A stretch of DNA of 64,000 nt from Klenkia brasiliensis (GCF_900100695.1 NZ_FNCF01000010.1:1-64000), one strand, 5' to 3'; positions 1 through 8,388 are shown, counted from the first letter of the stretch. Numbers and translations are program-made. The notes: generated by a model not told the origin, from the sequence alone.

Positions 1-1
1 C

Positions 2-1612
2 TCAGGCATGGAGGCGCTCCAGTTGGGTGCGGACGAGCTGTTCGAGTCGGTTGGATTCGTCGAAGGCGGCCAGGAGCTCGCCGCGGAGCCGGTCGATCTT
101 TGCGTCCAGGGGTTCGCCGTCGTCCTCGACCGCGGCCGCCCCCACGTAGCGGCCGGGGGTCAGCGCGTAGTCGGCTTCCTTGATCTCGGCCAGTGGCACC
201 GAGCGGCAGAAGCCGGGCACGTCCTCGTACGACAGCCCCTTCGCGACGGCCGATTGCGAGCCGCGCCAGGCGTGGAAGGTGTCGCCGATCCGGACGACCT
301 CTTCGTCGGTGAGCGCCCGCTCGGCCCGGTCGACCATCACACCCAGCTCCCGGGCGTCGATGAACAGCACCTCACCGGCGCGGGCACCCTTATCGCGCGC
401 GAAGAACCACAGGCACACCGGGATCCCGGTCGAGCGGAACAGCTGCGTGGGCAGCGCCACCATGCACGACACCAGGTCGGCCTCGACGATCGCCGCCCGG
501 ATGTCGCCCTCACCGTTGCTCTGCGAGGACATCGATCCGTTGGCCATCACCACGCCGGCCTGTCCGCGGGGCGCGAGCTTGGACAAGATGTGCTGAATCC
601 ACGCGTAGTTGGCGTTGTTCGCCGGCGGCACCCCGTACACCCAGCGCGGGTCGTCCGTGCTGCGCGTCCAGTCCTTCACGTTGAAGGGCGGGTTGGCGAG
701 CACGTAGTTCATCTGCACATCGCCGTGTTGGTCGCGCGCGAAGGTGTCACCCCACCGCGCACCAAGGCCCTTGTTCTCGATGCCGTGGATGGCCAAGTTC
801 ATCTTCGCCATCCGCCAGGTCTCCTCGATCGACTCCTGACCGAAGATCGCCACCTCGCTCGGGTCGCCGTCGTGCTCGCGCAGAAACTTCGTCGTCTGCA
901 CGAACATGCCCCCCGAGCCGCAGCACGGGTCATAGACCCGGCCCTTGGTCGGCTCCAACACCTCGACCAGCACCCGCACCACCGACGGCGGGGTGAAGAA
1001 CTCCCCACCGCGCTTACCCTCCGCCCGCGCGAAGTTGCCCAGGAAGTACTCGTAGACCTCGCCCATCAGGTCCCGGGCCCGGTGCTCGCCCTGCCGGCTG
1101 AACCGGGCGCTGTTGAACAGGTCGATCAGCTCGCCCAGACGGCGCTGGTCGATGTTGTCGTTGTTGTAGAGCCGGGGCAGCGTGCCGCGCAGGTTCTCGT
1201 TGGCCACCATGAGCGCGTCCATCGCCGCCACGATCAGCTCACCGATCGTGCGATCGGGTTCGTGGCCCTCGGCCGGCTTGCCCTTGGCGTACTGCGCCAG
1301 ATAGGCCCACCGAGCCACCGGCGGGACGACGAACACCCCGTACCCCTGGTACTCGTCCCGGTCGTCGATCAGCCCGGCGATCTGGTCCTCGGTCCACCCG
1401 TCTGCCTCGGCATCGGCACGGATCTGCTCGCGCCGCTCGTCAAAGGCGTCGGACACGTACTTCAAGAACACCAGCCCCAGGATCACGTCCTTGTACTGGT
1501 GCGCCGACAACGAACCGCGCAGCTTGTCGGCGGCCTTCCACAGAGTGTCCTTCAGCTCCTTCATCGTCGAAGGAGCCGTGGACTGCTTGGCACGTGGAGG
1601 CACGAGGCTCAC
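2..1612 (-). CDS. hsdM: Type I restriction-modification DNA methyltransferase subunit (HsdM)
   Basis: This is the modification subunit of a type I restriction-modification system. It moves a methyl group from S-adenosylmethionine to adenine N6 at sites selected by a specificity subunit. The 536-residue product has the HsdM helical N-terminal domain (about 17-165), GEFFTPPSVV (203-212), SAM motif I DPCCGSGG (228-235) and catalytic motif IV NPPF (307-310). Length is normal for the family. The GTG start overlaps the upstream stop codon as GTGA, implying translational coupling; an internal ATG 48 bases later has no visible ribosome site. The stop lies at bases 2-4, so the gene is complete. Any further hsdS or hsdR gene would lie beyond the left edge and cannot be seen. 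Confidence 0.95.
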   Translation of the reverse strand: MSLVPPRAKQSTAPSTMKELKDTLWKAADKLRGSLSAHQYKDVILGLVFLKYVSDAFDERREQIRADAEADGWTEDQIAGLIDDRDEYQGYGVFVVPPVARWAYLAQYAKGKPAEGHEPDRTIGELIVAAMDALMVANENLRGTLPRLYNNDNIDQRRLGELIDLFNSARFSRQGEHRARDLMGEVYEYFLGNFARAEGKRGGEFFTPPSVVRVLVEVLEPTKGRVYDPCCGSGGMFVQTTKFLREHDGDPSEVAIFGQESIEETWRMAKMNLAIHGIENKGLGARWGDTFARDQHGDVQMNYVLANPPFNVKDWTRSTDDPRWVYGVPPANNANYAWIQHILSKLAPRGQAGVVMANGSMSSQSNGEGDIRAAIVEADLVSCMVALPTQLFRSTGIPVCLWFFARDKGARAGEVLFIDARELGVMVDRAERALTDEEVVRIGDTFHAWRGSQSAVAKGLSYEDVPGFCRSVPLAEIKEADYALTPGRYVGAAAVEDDGEPLDAKIDRLRGELLAAFDESNRLEQLVRTQLERLHA

Positions 1613-3468
1613 CTGTTCTCGAGAGTTGTAGTGGTATCCGGGACAGCCAGCGAACCCGCCGCAACCCCTCGGACGAGCGCGTCAGCCCAGGCGGTTAGCG
1701 CCTGTTCCTTCCGACGGAGTTCGGTGCGGTAACGGGTGACCTCAGCGAGCCGGGTGCTAAGTGCCTGCGCCTCGGCGCGTGGGAGCGCAGGCACCTCCCA
1801 GGTCTGCCACTCGGTGCCCGGCCGAGCCTGGTTGATCCGCGCGGCCAGTATGTGGGCACTGACCGGCGCGTTTTCGGCCAGGCGCAGGATGCGACTTGGT
1901 GTAGCCACCAGGTTGCCGCCGCGGGTGTCGACCATGGCCCGGGGCTGTGGCCTCTCCAGGAAGACGACGTCCCCGGGCTCGGTCCAGCCGCCGCTGCGGG
2001 CGCGGGCGTCGAAGGGGTCAAGCCGGACGGCATCCAAAGCCCCGTCGGCGGTGAGTACGTGCACCGTGCCGGTGAGGTCGGCGTCCGTGGGCGCGATGCG
2101 CCGGCCCTGACGCAACGTCAGCCGCTTGGCGGCGACGAGCTGACCCAGCGACACCAAGCTCACGACCATCCGCCCGTGCCCCGCCGTGACTGCTGTCGTG
2201 ACCTCAGGCAGTGGCTCGGAGAGCACCGCCGCCGCCGCGTGGGCACGGTCCAGTAGTCCGTCCTCGACGAGTAGATGCTGGGCCCGGGCGCCGCGCGGCA
2301 CGAGCGGACCGCCGGCCAGCACCCCCTCGCGTTCCCCAGAGCGCAGATAACGGTAGGCGCGCGCTTCGGTCCTCCCGCTGCCCATCGGCGCCAGCGCCTG
2401 GGCGATGTCGGCAGACAGGTCGGTCAGATCGAGGGCGGCTCCGTCGTCCAGGTCTGCGAGACGCACGTCTCTGCGACCGGCGCCACCAGTCAGAACCCAG
2501 ATCGCTGCGCTCTGCCGATGGGCGGTACGCCACATCCCCCGGGGGAGACGGAGCACGGCGGCCAACGGCCCGGGGCGCACCGTCATGGCGCGCAGCTTCT
2601 CGGCTTGGCCGGTAAGCGCGTCGGTCATCGTCGCCGCAGGTCCGAGCGCTACTGCGACATCCCCCGGTCCGAGACCCACCGCCAACTTGTCCAGAGCATC
2701 CAGGACGTCGTCCCGAGGCCGACCGAGCAGCGACCGCACCCGGACGACGGGGCTGGTGGTCTCACCGGTCGTCACGGCCCAGCCCAGGATGGCGGCCTGA
2801 CGACGAAGCCTGCGGTCGTCGGACAGCACAGCGGCGAAGTGCGGCGCCAACGCTCGGTCCAGCCGCTTGTCACCGGTCGGGTCAAGGACGGCGTCCTTGC
2901 GCCCGGCGGTGGCGACGCTGGTGACCAGGTCGACCAGCTCCGGGGTGCAGCCGCGGTCGCCCACCTGACGGGCGAGGCGGCTGCCGTCCAGGCGGTTCAG
3001 CGCATCCTCGGGGCCGAGGGAGGCGGCGACCAGCTCGTCGATGTGACCGGCGAGGTCAGCGGGCCAACCTCCATCGCGCACCTCGCCGAGCAGGAAGGCG
3101 TCGTCCGGATCTACCTCGGTGGCCAGCGCGACGAGATCAGCGCGGGCCAGGTCCTCGCCGGTGACCAAGGCCAGCGTCAGCAGCATCTCGGCAGAGGTGT
3201 GACCGGCATCAACCGGTGATGCCATCGTCGGGGCGTCCAGCGCGTACTCCGGGTTACGACCGCGTCCGGTGGCGGCCAGGTAGGCGACGACGTCGTCCAT
3301 GGCGAAGTACTCGACACTGTTGATGACATCGACAGCGACCGGAAACGGGATCGTCTCGCCGCGGACGGAGGTCCGGGTACGCCACATCGACGGCACCGGG
3401 CGTTGCACGCCGGCCAGGGCCGCGATGTCAGGCAGGGTGAGCAGGCGGGCTGGAGTGGACGTCGACAT
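1609..3468 (-). CDS. HTH + degenerate HsdM-like + HsdS-like fusion protein
   Basis: I do not know a named family for this 619-residue protein. Residues 9-70 read as an HTH domain (LTLPDIAALAGVQRPVPSMW). Residues about 175-330 follow the layout of the neighbouring HsdM, including a loop-helix like the HsdM WRMAKMNLAIHG segment and a C-terminal LRLPRGMWRTAHRQSAAIWV strand pair. However, motif I is reduced to DPTGDKRL (196-203) without GxG, and there is no NPPF. Residues about 430-600 resemble half an HsdS: a target-recognition-like beta domain, then WQTWEVPAL and a long charged helix. It is probably catalytically dead and may act as specificity or regulatory subunit for HsdM, to which it is coupled by a GTGA overlap. 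ATG 3468 is chosen because AGGAGGTG sits 4-11 bases upstream. Confidence 0.7.
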   Translation of the reverse strand: MSTSTPARLLTLPDIAALAGVQRPVPSMWRTRTSVRGETIPFPVAVDVINSVEYFAMDDVVAYLAATGRGRNPEYALDAPTMASPVDAGHTSAEMLLTLALVTGEDLARADLVALATEVDPDDAFLLGEVRDGGWPADLAGHIDELVAASLGPEDALNRLDGSRLARQVGDRGCTPELVDLVTSVATAGRKDAVLDPTGDKRLDRALAPHFAAVLSDDRRLRRQAAILGWAVTTGETTSPVVRVRSLLGRPRDDVLDALDKLAVGLGPGDVAVALGPAATMTDALTGQAEKLRAMTVRPGPLAAVLRLPRGMWRTAHRQSAAIWVLTGGAGRRDVRLADLDDGAALDLTDLSADIAQALAPMGSGRTEARAYRYLRSGEREGVLAGGPLVPRGARAQHLLVEDGLLDRAHAAAAVLSEPLPEVTTAVTAGHGRMVVSLVSLGQLVAAKRLTLRQGRRIAPTDADLTGTVHVLTADGALDAVRLDPFDARARSGGWTEPGDVVFLERPQPRAMVDTRGGNLVATPSRILRLAENAPVSAHILAARINQARPGTEWQTWEVPALPRAEAQALSTRLAEVTRYRTELRRKEQALTAWADALVRGVAAGSLAVPDTTTTLENR

Positions 3469-3534
3469 CGGGCACCTCCTCGTATCGATTGGCATGACCG
3501 TAGCCCACGACGAGTCACCTGCCGGCTGCGAATC

Positions 3535-3560
3535 GTGATAAGCCCCCTTATCAGTGATAA
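3535..3560. promoter_or_regulatory. Three TGATAA half sites in divergent promoter
   Basis: The perfect inverted repeat TGATAAGCCCCCTTATCA (3536-3553) is followed at once by another GTGATAA (3554-3560), giving two direct copies 19 bases apart plus one inverted copy. This is the only AT-rich stretch between the divergent starts at 3468 and 3640, and GATAAT (3556-3561) could be a -10 box for the rightward gene. It is a likely operator; the HTH of the 619-residue protein is an obvious candidate ligand, but that is inference. Confidence 0.5.
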
Positions 3561-3639
3561 TTTTTGGCAGGTGGACCAAACGTAGAGACGGTGGACGCAG
3601 GTCATCCGCCGCGTGGCCCCACTTCCGAGGAGCTGCGCC

Positions 3640-5064
3640 ATGACCCAGCACGAGCCCCACGAGCCCGCCGTCCACCTCGACCTACGCGAGCCCGCGCTCG
3701 TCGTCCGCACCCTCCGCCTGACGGATGAGGCCGTGGTCCGGGAGGCGCGGCACTGGACGACGGGCCGGCGTGGGCCGGCGGTCGAAGGCGTCAACACGGA
3801 CGCCGATCTGTCGGTGTTCCTGACCGAGGCCGTGGTGCTCGGGGCGCGGGCCCTGGCAGCGATGGGACAGTCCGGTGAGGCCCGTGCCGTGGAGGCAATG
3901 CTCCGGGAGGTCAGGGAGAAGACGGCCTCTGCCACGCATGAGGCCGCGCAGCTGACCCGGCGCACCGTGTCGGCTGCTGCCGAGACGATGGACAAGGCGA
4001 CCACATCGGCCAAGCGGTCGATCACCGAGGCCGAGGAGCGCAGCCGTAAGGAGCTGACGGCGGCGGTGGACGCAGCGCAGAAGGCCATCGTCGCGGAGAT
4101 GCAGCGCACTCTCGGCGGGGAGAACCCCGCCCTGGTGGAACGGTTGAGGCCCCTGCTCGACGCCTTCGGTACCAGCGTCGGTGAGTCTGCGCGATCTGCC
4201 ACGGATGAGCTGCTCCGTCAGGCGGTCAAGCAGTTCGACCCGGCCGACCCGACCTCTCCGGTGGCCAAGCTGGCTTCCGCACTCGCCCAGCAACAGGAAG
4301 TCGTCACCGCCAAGCTGGACAAGAACCACGCCGAGCTGGCGGTCGCTGTCGCTGAGCTGGCCACTGTGGTCAAGGTCGAGCGGGGCAAGTCGAACGTCGT
4401 CCACCTGACCACGCTGAAGGGCCGCCCGTTCGAGGACTCCGTCGGCGGGCTGCTGCGAGAGCTCGCCGCCGGCCTTGGGGACGAGTACGCGGTGACAGGC
4501 ACCAGCGCTGGTCGGCTGCCGAACAGCAAGAAGGGTGACGCCGTCCTGCACGTGGGCGGTGCAGACGTCCGAGTAGTGGTCGAGGTGACGGACTCGACCG
4601 CCCGCCGGCAGTGGATCCCGTACTTCGACGAGGCAGAGCGGAACCGGGATGCGCTCGCCGCGCTGGGCGTCGTCCGGACCATCGAGCAGAACGGGGGTCA
4701 GCACGTCCGGATCCTCGGTCCGCGGCGGGTGGTCGTCGCCTTCGACCCGGAGCATGACGAGCCGGAGCTGTTGCGCACCGTCCTGCAGCTCCTGCGGGCC
4801 GCCGCCTTGGCAGCAAGTGCACGAAGTGGGGCTGCGGAGGTAATAACTGCCACTGAGCACATCGCCGCCGCAGTCGCTCAGCTCAGCGTCGTCGACAGCA
4901 TCAAGAAGGCAGCCGCCGGCATCCAGAAGAGCGGGTTCGCCATCGAAGGGGACTGCGCGAAGGTCACCACTGCGATCCGTCGTTCGCTGGACCTGGCGCT
5001 GGCCGCTCTGGGCGGCATCACATCGTCTGAGCTCTCGTCCGCTGAGAAGTTCGGCGCCGCCTGA
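3640..5064 (+). CDS. Coiled-coil protein with PD-(D/E)XK-like domain
   Basis: Function unknown. The 474-residue product has an alpha-helical, coiled-coil-like region (about 85-245) followed by a compact domain (255-370). That domain is spaced like a PD-(D/E)XK nuclease fold: GRPFEDSVGGLL (E265), KKGDAVLHV (D300) and VVVEVTDS (E315). The Lys usual after the last acid is replaced by Thr317, so activity is uncertain. The layout recalls DUF2130/RmuC-like proteins. A further helical tail follows (380-474). ATG 3640 is preferred over an in-frame GTG 27 bases earlier because GAGGAG lies 7 bases upstream. It is divergent from the hsdM unit and shares its control region, which suggests a role in or beside the restriction system; that link is inferred. 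Confidence 0.65.
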   Translation: MTQHEPHEPAVHLDLREPALVVRTLRLTDEAVVREARHWTTGRRGPAVEGVNTDADLSVFLTEAVVLGARALAAMGQSGEARAVEAMLREVREKTASATHEAAQLTRRTVSAAAETMDKATTSAKRSITEAEERSRKELTAAVDAAQKAIVAEMQRTLGGENPALVERLRPLLDAFGTSVGESARSATDELLRQAVKQFDPADPTSPVAKLASALAQQQEVVTAKLDKNHAELAVAVAELATVVKVERGKSNVVHLTTLKGRPFEDSVGGLLRELAAGLGDEYAVTGTSAGRLPNSKKGDAVLHVGGADVRVVVEVTDSTARRQWIPYFDEAERNRDALAALGVVRTIEQNGGQHVRILGPRRVVVAFDPEHDEPELLRTVLQLLRAAALAASARSGAAEVITATEHIAAAVAQLSVVDSIKKAAAGIQKSGFAIEGDCAKVTTAIRRSLDLALAALGGITSSELSSAEKFGAA

Positions 5065-5071
5065 GCGCACG

Positions 5072-5107
5072 GACCAGCTCAGGGTGCCGCGGCACCTTGA
5101 GCTGGTC
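5072..5107. terminator. Bidirectional hairpin terminator
   Basis: A hairpin with 17-base arms (GACCAGCTCAGGGTGCC against GGCACCTTGAGCTGGTC, one G-U-type mismatch) and a two-base centre lies between two convergent stop codons (5064 and 5123). There is no T-tract, as is common in high-GC actinobacteria. Confidence 0.7.
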
Positions 5108-5122
5108 AGATGACCCTTCCGA

Positions 5123-6160
5123 TCACCTCCGACGCAGGGCCGCATCCGTGATCGCGGGCGGGGCGTAGCCGGCGTCGTCCGCGCGGATGTTCGTCCCCGG
5201 CGGCACGATCGCGTCGATGGCGTCCAGGACGTCGTCCGACAGCTCGACGTCCACCGCCGGCAACTGACTCGTCAGCTGCTCCATCGTCCGCGGGCCGATG
5301 ATCGACGACGTCACTCCCGGGTGCCGGATCGTGAACGCGATCGCCAGCTGCGGCAGGCTCACCCCCGCCTGCTCGGCCACCCCGGCCAACGCGTCGGCGG
5401 CGTCCAGCTTGCGCTGGTTGACCGGGTCCGAGAGGTCGTAACGCGACGCCATCCGGCCACCCATCAGCGACGCACGTGCCGTCTGCGGCGCATCGGCACC
5501 CTTGCGCCACTTGCCCGACAGCCACCCACCGGCCAGCGGGCTCCACACCAACGTCCCCATGCCGTACTCCTGCGTCACCGGCAGCAGCTCGCGCTCGATC
5601 CCGCGCACGAGCATCGAGTACGGCGGCTGCTCGGCCACGAACCGCCCGCTGTGCCGCACCGACGCAGCCCACTGCGCCTGCACCACCTGCGACGGCAGGA
5701 ACGTCGAGCTGCCGAAGTAGCGGATCTTGCCCGCCCGCACCAGGTCGGTCAGCGCGTCGAGGGTCTCCTCGATCTCCGTCTCGGGCGACGGACGGTGGAT
5801 CTGGTATAGGTCGATGTGGTCGGTCTGCAGCCGCCGCAGGCTGTTCTCCACCTCGGTCACCAGCCACCGCCGGCTGTTGCCCTGCTGGTTGGGGTCCTCC
5901 CCCATCGCGCCGTGCGCCTTGGTCGCCAGCACCACGTTCTCCCGCCGTCCACCGGCGAGCGCCTTGCCGACGATCTCCTCGCTCTCCCCCGCCGAGTACA
6001 CGTCCGCGGTGTCCACGAAGTTGATCCCGGCGTCGAGCGCGGCGTGGATGATCCGCACCGACTCGTCGTGGTCGGGGTTGCCCCACGCCCCGAACATCAT
6101 CGCCCCCAGGCAGAGCGGGCTGACCTTCACACCGGTGCGTCCGAGCGTGCGCATCTCCAT
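5123..6160 (-). CDS. Aldo/keto reductase
   Basis: This is an NADPH-dependent aldo/keto reductase that reduces aldehydes or ketones as a cytosolic TIM barrel; the substrate is unknown. The 345-residue length is normal. The catalytic tetrad is visible as Asp50 and Tyr55 in FVDTADVYS, Lys81 in LATKAHG and His122 in YQIHRP. The start ATG at 6160 is preceded by GGAAGGGG. It is transcribed away from a MerR-type regulator, and a perfect palindrome lies between the two genes, so it is probably a target of that regulator. Confidence 0.9.
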   Translation of the reverse strand: MEMRTLGRTGVKVSPLCLGAMMFGAWGNPDHDESVRIIHAALDAGINFVDTADVYSAGESEEIVGKALAGGRRENVVLATKAHGAMGEDPNQQGNSRRWLVTEVENSLRRLQTDHIDLYQIHRPSPETEIEETLDALTDLVRAGKIRYFGSSTFLPSQVVQAQWAASVRHSGRFVAEQPPYSMLVRGIERELLPVTQEYGMGTLVWSPLAGGWLSGKWRKGADAPQTARASLMGGRMASRYDLSDPVNQRKLDAADALAGVAEQAGVSLPQLAIAFTIRHPGVTSSIIGPRTMEQLTSQLPAVDVELSDDVLDAIDAIVPPGTNIRADDAGYAPPAITDAALRRR

Positions 6161-6194
6161 GTCCCCTTCCTACGCCTCGCGGCTGCGCCGGGTT

Positions 6195-6224
6195 GACAGC
6201 ATCACTATCGATAGTGATGCTGTC
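6195..6224. promoter_or_regulatory. Perfect 30-bp palindromic operator
   Basis: Bases 6195-6224 form an uninterrupted perfect palindrome centred between 6209 and 6210 (core CACTATCGATAGTG). A TTGACA hexamer (6193-6198) overlaps its left end. The regulator's GTG start begins four bases after it (6228) and the reductase start is 35 bases to its left. This is the expected place for a MerR-family operator serving both directions; a leaderless transcript for the regulator is possible. Confidence 0.75.
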
Positions 6225-6227
6225 GAC

Positions 6228-6860
6228 GTGCGCATCGCCGAGCTGGCCGAACGGAGCGGGGTCAGCGCCGCCTCGATCAAGTGGTACGTCAGCGAGGGGC
6301 TGCTGCCCGCCGGCGAGCGCACCGGCTACAACCAGACCTCCTACGACGACGACCACCTGGCCCGGCTCCGGCTCATCCGCTCGCTGATCGAGGTCGGCGG
6401 GCTGTCGGTTGCCGCGGCCAAGGACGTCCTCGCCGCCGCCGACGACCCCGACCACCCGTTCGGCAACACCCTCGGCGTCGCGCAGGCCTCGCTCCCCCGC
6501 GTCGCCGCCCCGCCGTCCGCGGAGTCGCTCCGCCGCGTCGCCGACGTCGCCCGCCGTCAGGGCTGGACCGTCCACGACGGCAACCCCGGCCTGGTCGCGG
6601 CCGCCGCCGTCCTCGACCGGTACCTCGCCCTGGGACGCGACGATCTCGCCGCCGTCCTGCCCGCCTACGCCCGCGCCGTCGAGCTCGTCGCCGAGGCCGA
6701 CATCGACACCATCAGCAAGACCCTGGACGCCGGCCCCGCGACCGCCGCCCAGACCGTCGTCGTCGGCACCGTGCTCGGCGACGCCCTCCTCGCCGGACTG
6801 CGCCGCATGGCGCAGGAGAGCGAGTCCGTCCGCCGCTTCGGAACCGGGAGCCCGTCATGA
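6228..6860 (+). CDS. MerR-family transcriptional regulator
   Basis: A 210-residue DNA-binding regulator. The N-terminus (1-70) is a MerR winged helix: RIAELAERSGVSAASIKWYV, then EGLLPAGERTGYNQTSYDDD and LRLIRSLIEVGGLSVAAAKDVL. The C-terminal 140 residues are a helical sensor region with no recognised ligand motif. GTG 6228 is chosen because the family's conserved start falls exactly there; the reading frame continues upstream but would encode the operator palindrome. The stop overlaps the next ATG (ATGA), so it is coupled to the membrane protein gene. It likely controls itself and the divergent aldo/keto reductase. Confidence 0.88.
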   Translation: MRIAELAERSGVSAASIKWYVSEGLLPAGERTGYNQTSYDDDHLARLRLIRSLIEVGGLSVAAAKDVLAAADDPDHPFGNTLGVAQASLPRVAAPPSAESLRRVADVARRQGWTVHDGNPGLVAAAAVLDRYLALGRDDLAAVLPAYARAVELVAEADIDTISKTLDAGPATAAQTVVVGTVLGDALLAGLRRMAQESESVRRFGTGSPS

Positions 6861-7714
6861 CCGCCGTCCTCGACCGCCCCACCACCACCCCGCCCCGGCT
6901 GAACCGCGTGCTGCTCGCCGTCGCCGGGGTCATGGTTGCGACCGCCGTCGTCACCGCCGTCCTGGCCGTGGTCGACCCCGTGCAGATCATCGGCCGCAAC
7001 GGGTGGCTCAAGCCGCTGAAGTTCTCGATCTCGATCGCCGTCTACGCGCTCACCATCGCCTGGCTGCTCACCCTGCTGCCCGCCCGCCGCCAGCGGCTGG
7101 GCCGGGGCATCGCCTGGGTCATCGCGATCGCCATGGCCGTCGAGATGACCGCCATCGTCGGCGCGGTCGCACTCGGTACGACCAGCCACTTCAACGTCTC
7201 CACCCCGCTGCACAGCGCGGTGTGGGCGTCGATGGGCACCGCGATCGCCGCCGTCTGGCTGGTCACCGTGGCGCTCGCCGTCCTGCTGTGGCGGGCCGTC
7301 GACGACCCCGCCCGGCGGCTGGCGATCCGGGCCGGGCTGGTCATCGGCCTGGCCGGGATGGCCGTCGCGTTCCTCATGACCTCGCCCACCGCCGACCAGC
7401 TGAACGACTACTCCGGGATCGTCGGCGCGCACGCGGTCGGGGTGCCGGATGACGGCCCGGGCCTGCCGCTGCTGGGCTGGTCCACCACCGGCGGCGACCT
7501 GCGGGTGCCGCACTTCGTCGGCATGCACGCCCTGCAGGCGCTGCCGTTGCTCGCCTTCGGCCTCGAGGCACTGCGCCGGCGCGTTCCTGCCCTCGACAGC
7601 CCGCGCAGCCGGTTCCGGGTCGTCGCCGCCGCGTCGGTGGGCTATGCCGCGCTGGTCGGGTTCTTGACCTGGCAGGCGCTGGCCGGCATCCCGGTCACCG
7701 GCTTCCTGGGCTGA
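6857..7714 (+). CDS. Seven-helix membrane protein of unknown function
   Basis: A 285-residue integral membrane protein with about seven hydrophobic segments, for example RVLLAVAGVMVATAVVTAVL near the N-terminus and VVAAASVGYAALVGFL near the C-terminus. No catalytic or transport motif was recognised. Its start overlaps the MerR stop (ATGA), so it is co-expressed with the regulator and may be the main effector of the unit. A dispersed palindromic repeat begins 10 bases after its stop and may end the transcript. Confidence 0.75.
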   Translation: MTAVLDRPTTTPPRLNRVLLAVAGVMVATAVVTAVLAVVDPVQIIGRNGWLKPLKFSISIAVYALTIAWLLTLLPARRQRLGRGIAWVIAIAMAVEMTAIVGAVALGTTSHFNVSTPLHSAVWASMGTAIAAVWLVTVALAVLLWRAVDDPARRLAIRAGLVIGLAGMAVAFLMTSPTADQLNDYSGIVGAHAVGVPDDGPGLPLLGWSTTGGDLRVPHFVGMHALQALPLLAFGLEALRRRVPALDSPRSRFRVVAAASVGYAALVGFLTWQALAGIPVTGFLG

Positions 7715-7724
7715 CGCGCAGGAA

Positions 7725-7787
7725 GTTGATCATCGCCAGGTGGCTGGTCGACACCCCGTCGGCGGCAGCCACCTGACGATGATCAAC
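7725..7787. repeat. Dispersed palindromic repeat, copy 1
   Basis: An imperfect palindrome with about 22-base arms (one mismatch) begins GTTGATCATCG and ends CGATGATCAAC, with GTCGAC at the centre side of the left arm. It lies between two convergent stop codons. A second copy at 21981-22039 matches at 51 of 59 aligned positions, so this is a repeat family and not only a terminator, although it could serve as one here. Confidence 0.8.
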
Positions 7788-7802
7788 TGCGCGGTGGAGG
7801 CA

Positions 7803-8351
7803 TCAGCGGCCGGCGGCCCGGGCCTCCTCCCGCCACCGCTTGCGGGCGGCCGCAACGACGGCGTGCATCGGGTGCGAGCGGTTCTCGGCCTGGTTCAGCG
7901 GCGGCTCCAGCTCGACGATGACGTCGGCCTCCACCGACCACGGCTCCTGGTGCTCGGCCCAGCTGACGTGCAGGGTCGCCGCCATCCACTCCGACAACGC
8001 CAGCTCGTCGCGGTTCAGCAGCACCGGCCGTGTCGTCCACCGGCTGCGCCACCCCTGCTGCTCCACCAGCAGCGCCGCCAGCGACCGGCGCAGGGTGGAG
8101 GACCCCGTCGTCCCGCGGATGTGATCGCCCACGACGCGCGACCGCAGGGTCGCCGCCGACGTCGGCCCGTTCGGCGCGATGCCGACGTACAGCAGCTGCA
8201 CCGGCGCGGTCGGGTGCCTCGGGCCCGAGACCCCGGGCAGCGCACCGAAGCGGCCCCACCAGGCGTAGAGACCGGCTGCCTTCGGGATCGCGTCGGGCAC
8301 CTCGGGCACCGGCAGGGGCACCGAGCGGAGGGCGTCGAGCACGGGTTTCAC
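7803..8351 (-). CDS. GIY-YIG nuclease-like protein
   Basis: A 182-residue protein with the two signature strands of the GIY-YIG fold: GLYAWW and, about 24 residues later, LLYVGIAPNG. A conserved-looking Arg follows in TLRSRVVGDH, and a Glu-containing helix SEWMAATLHVSW comes later. Small proteins of this type act as DNA endonucleases or repair factors; the true substrate is unknown. GTG 8351 is the latest start that keeps the whole domain; no strong ribosome site is visible. It is divergent from a lipoprotein gene 37 bases away and convergent with the membrane protein gene to its left. Confidence 0.7.
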   Translation of the reverse strand: MKPVLDALRSVPLPVPEVPDAIPKAAGLYAWWGRFGALPGVSGPRHPTAPVQLLYVGIAPNGPTSAATLRSRVVGDHIRGTTGSSTLRRSLAALLVEQQGWRSRWTTRPVLLNRDELALSEWMAATLHVSWAEHQEPWSVEADVIVELEPPLNQAENRSHPMHAVVAAARKRWREEARAAGR

Positions 8352-8388
8352 GGCTCCAGTCAACCGCCGGCCCTGCGAGCATGTCCCG

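Noticed and set aside
1-5064. A complete type I R-M system including hsdR within the window
   Set aside because: No helicase or HsdR-type sequence is present; hsdM ends at the left edge, so further subunits can only lie outside.
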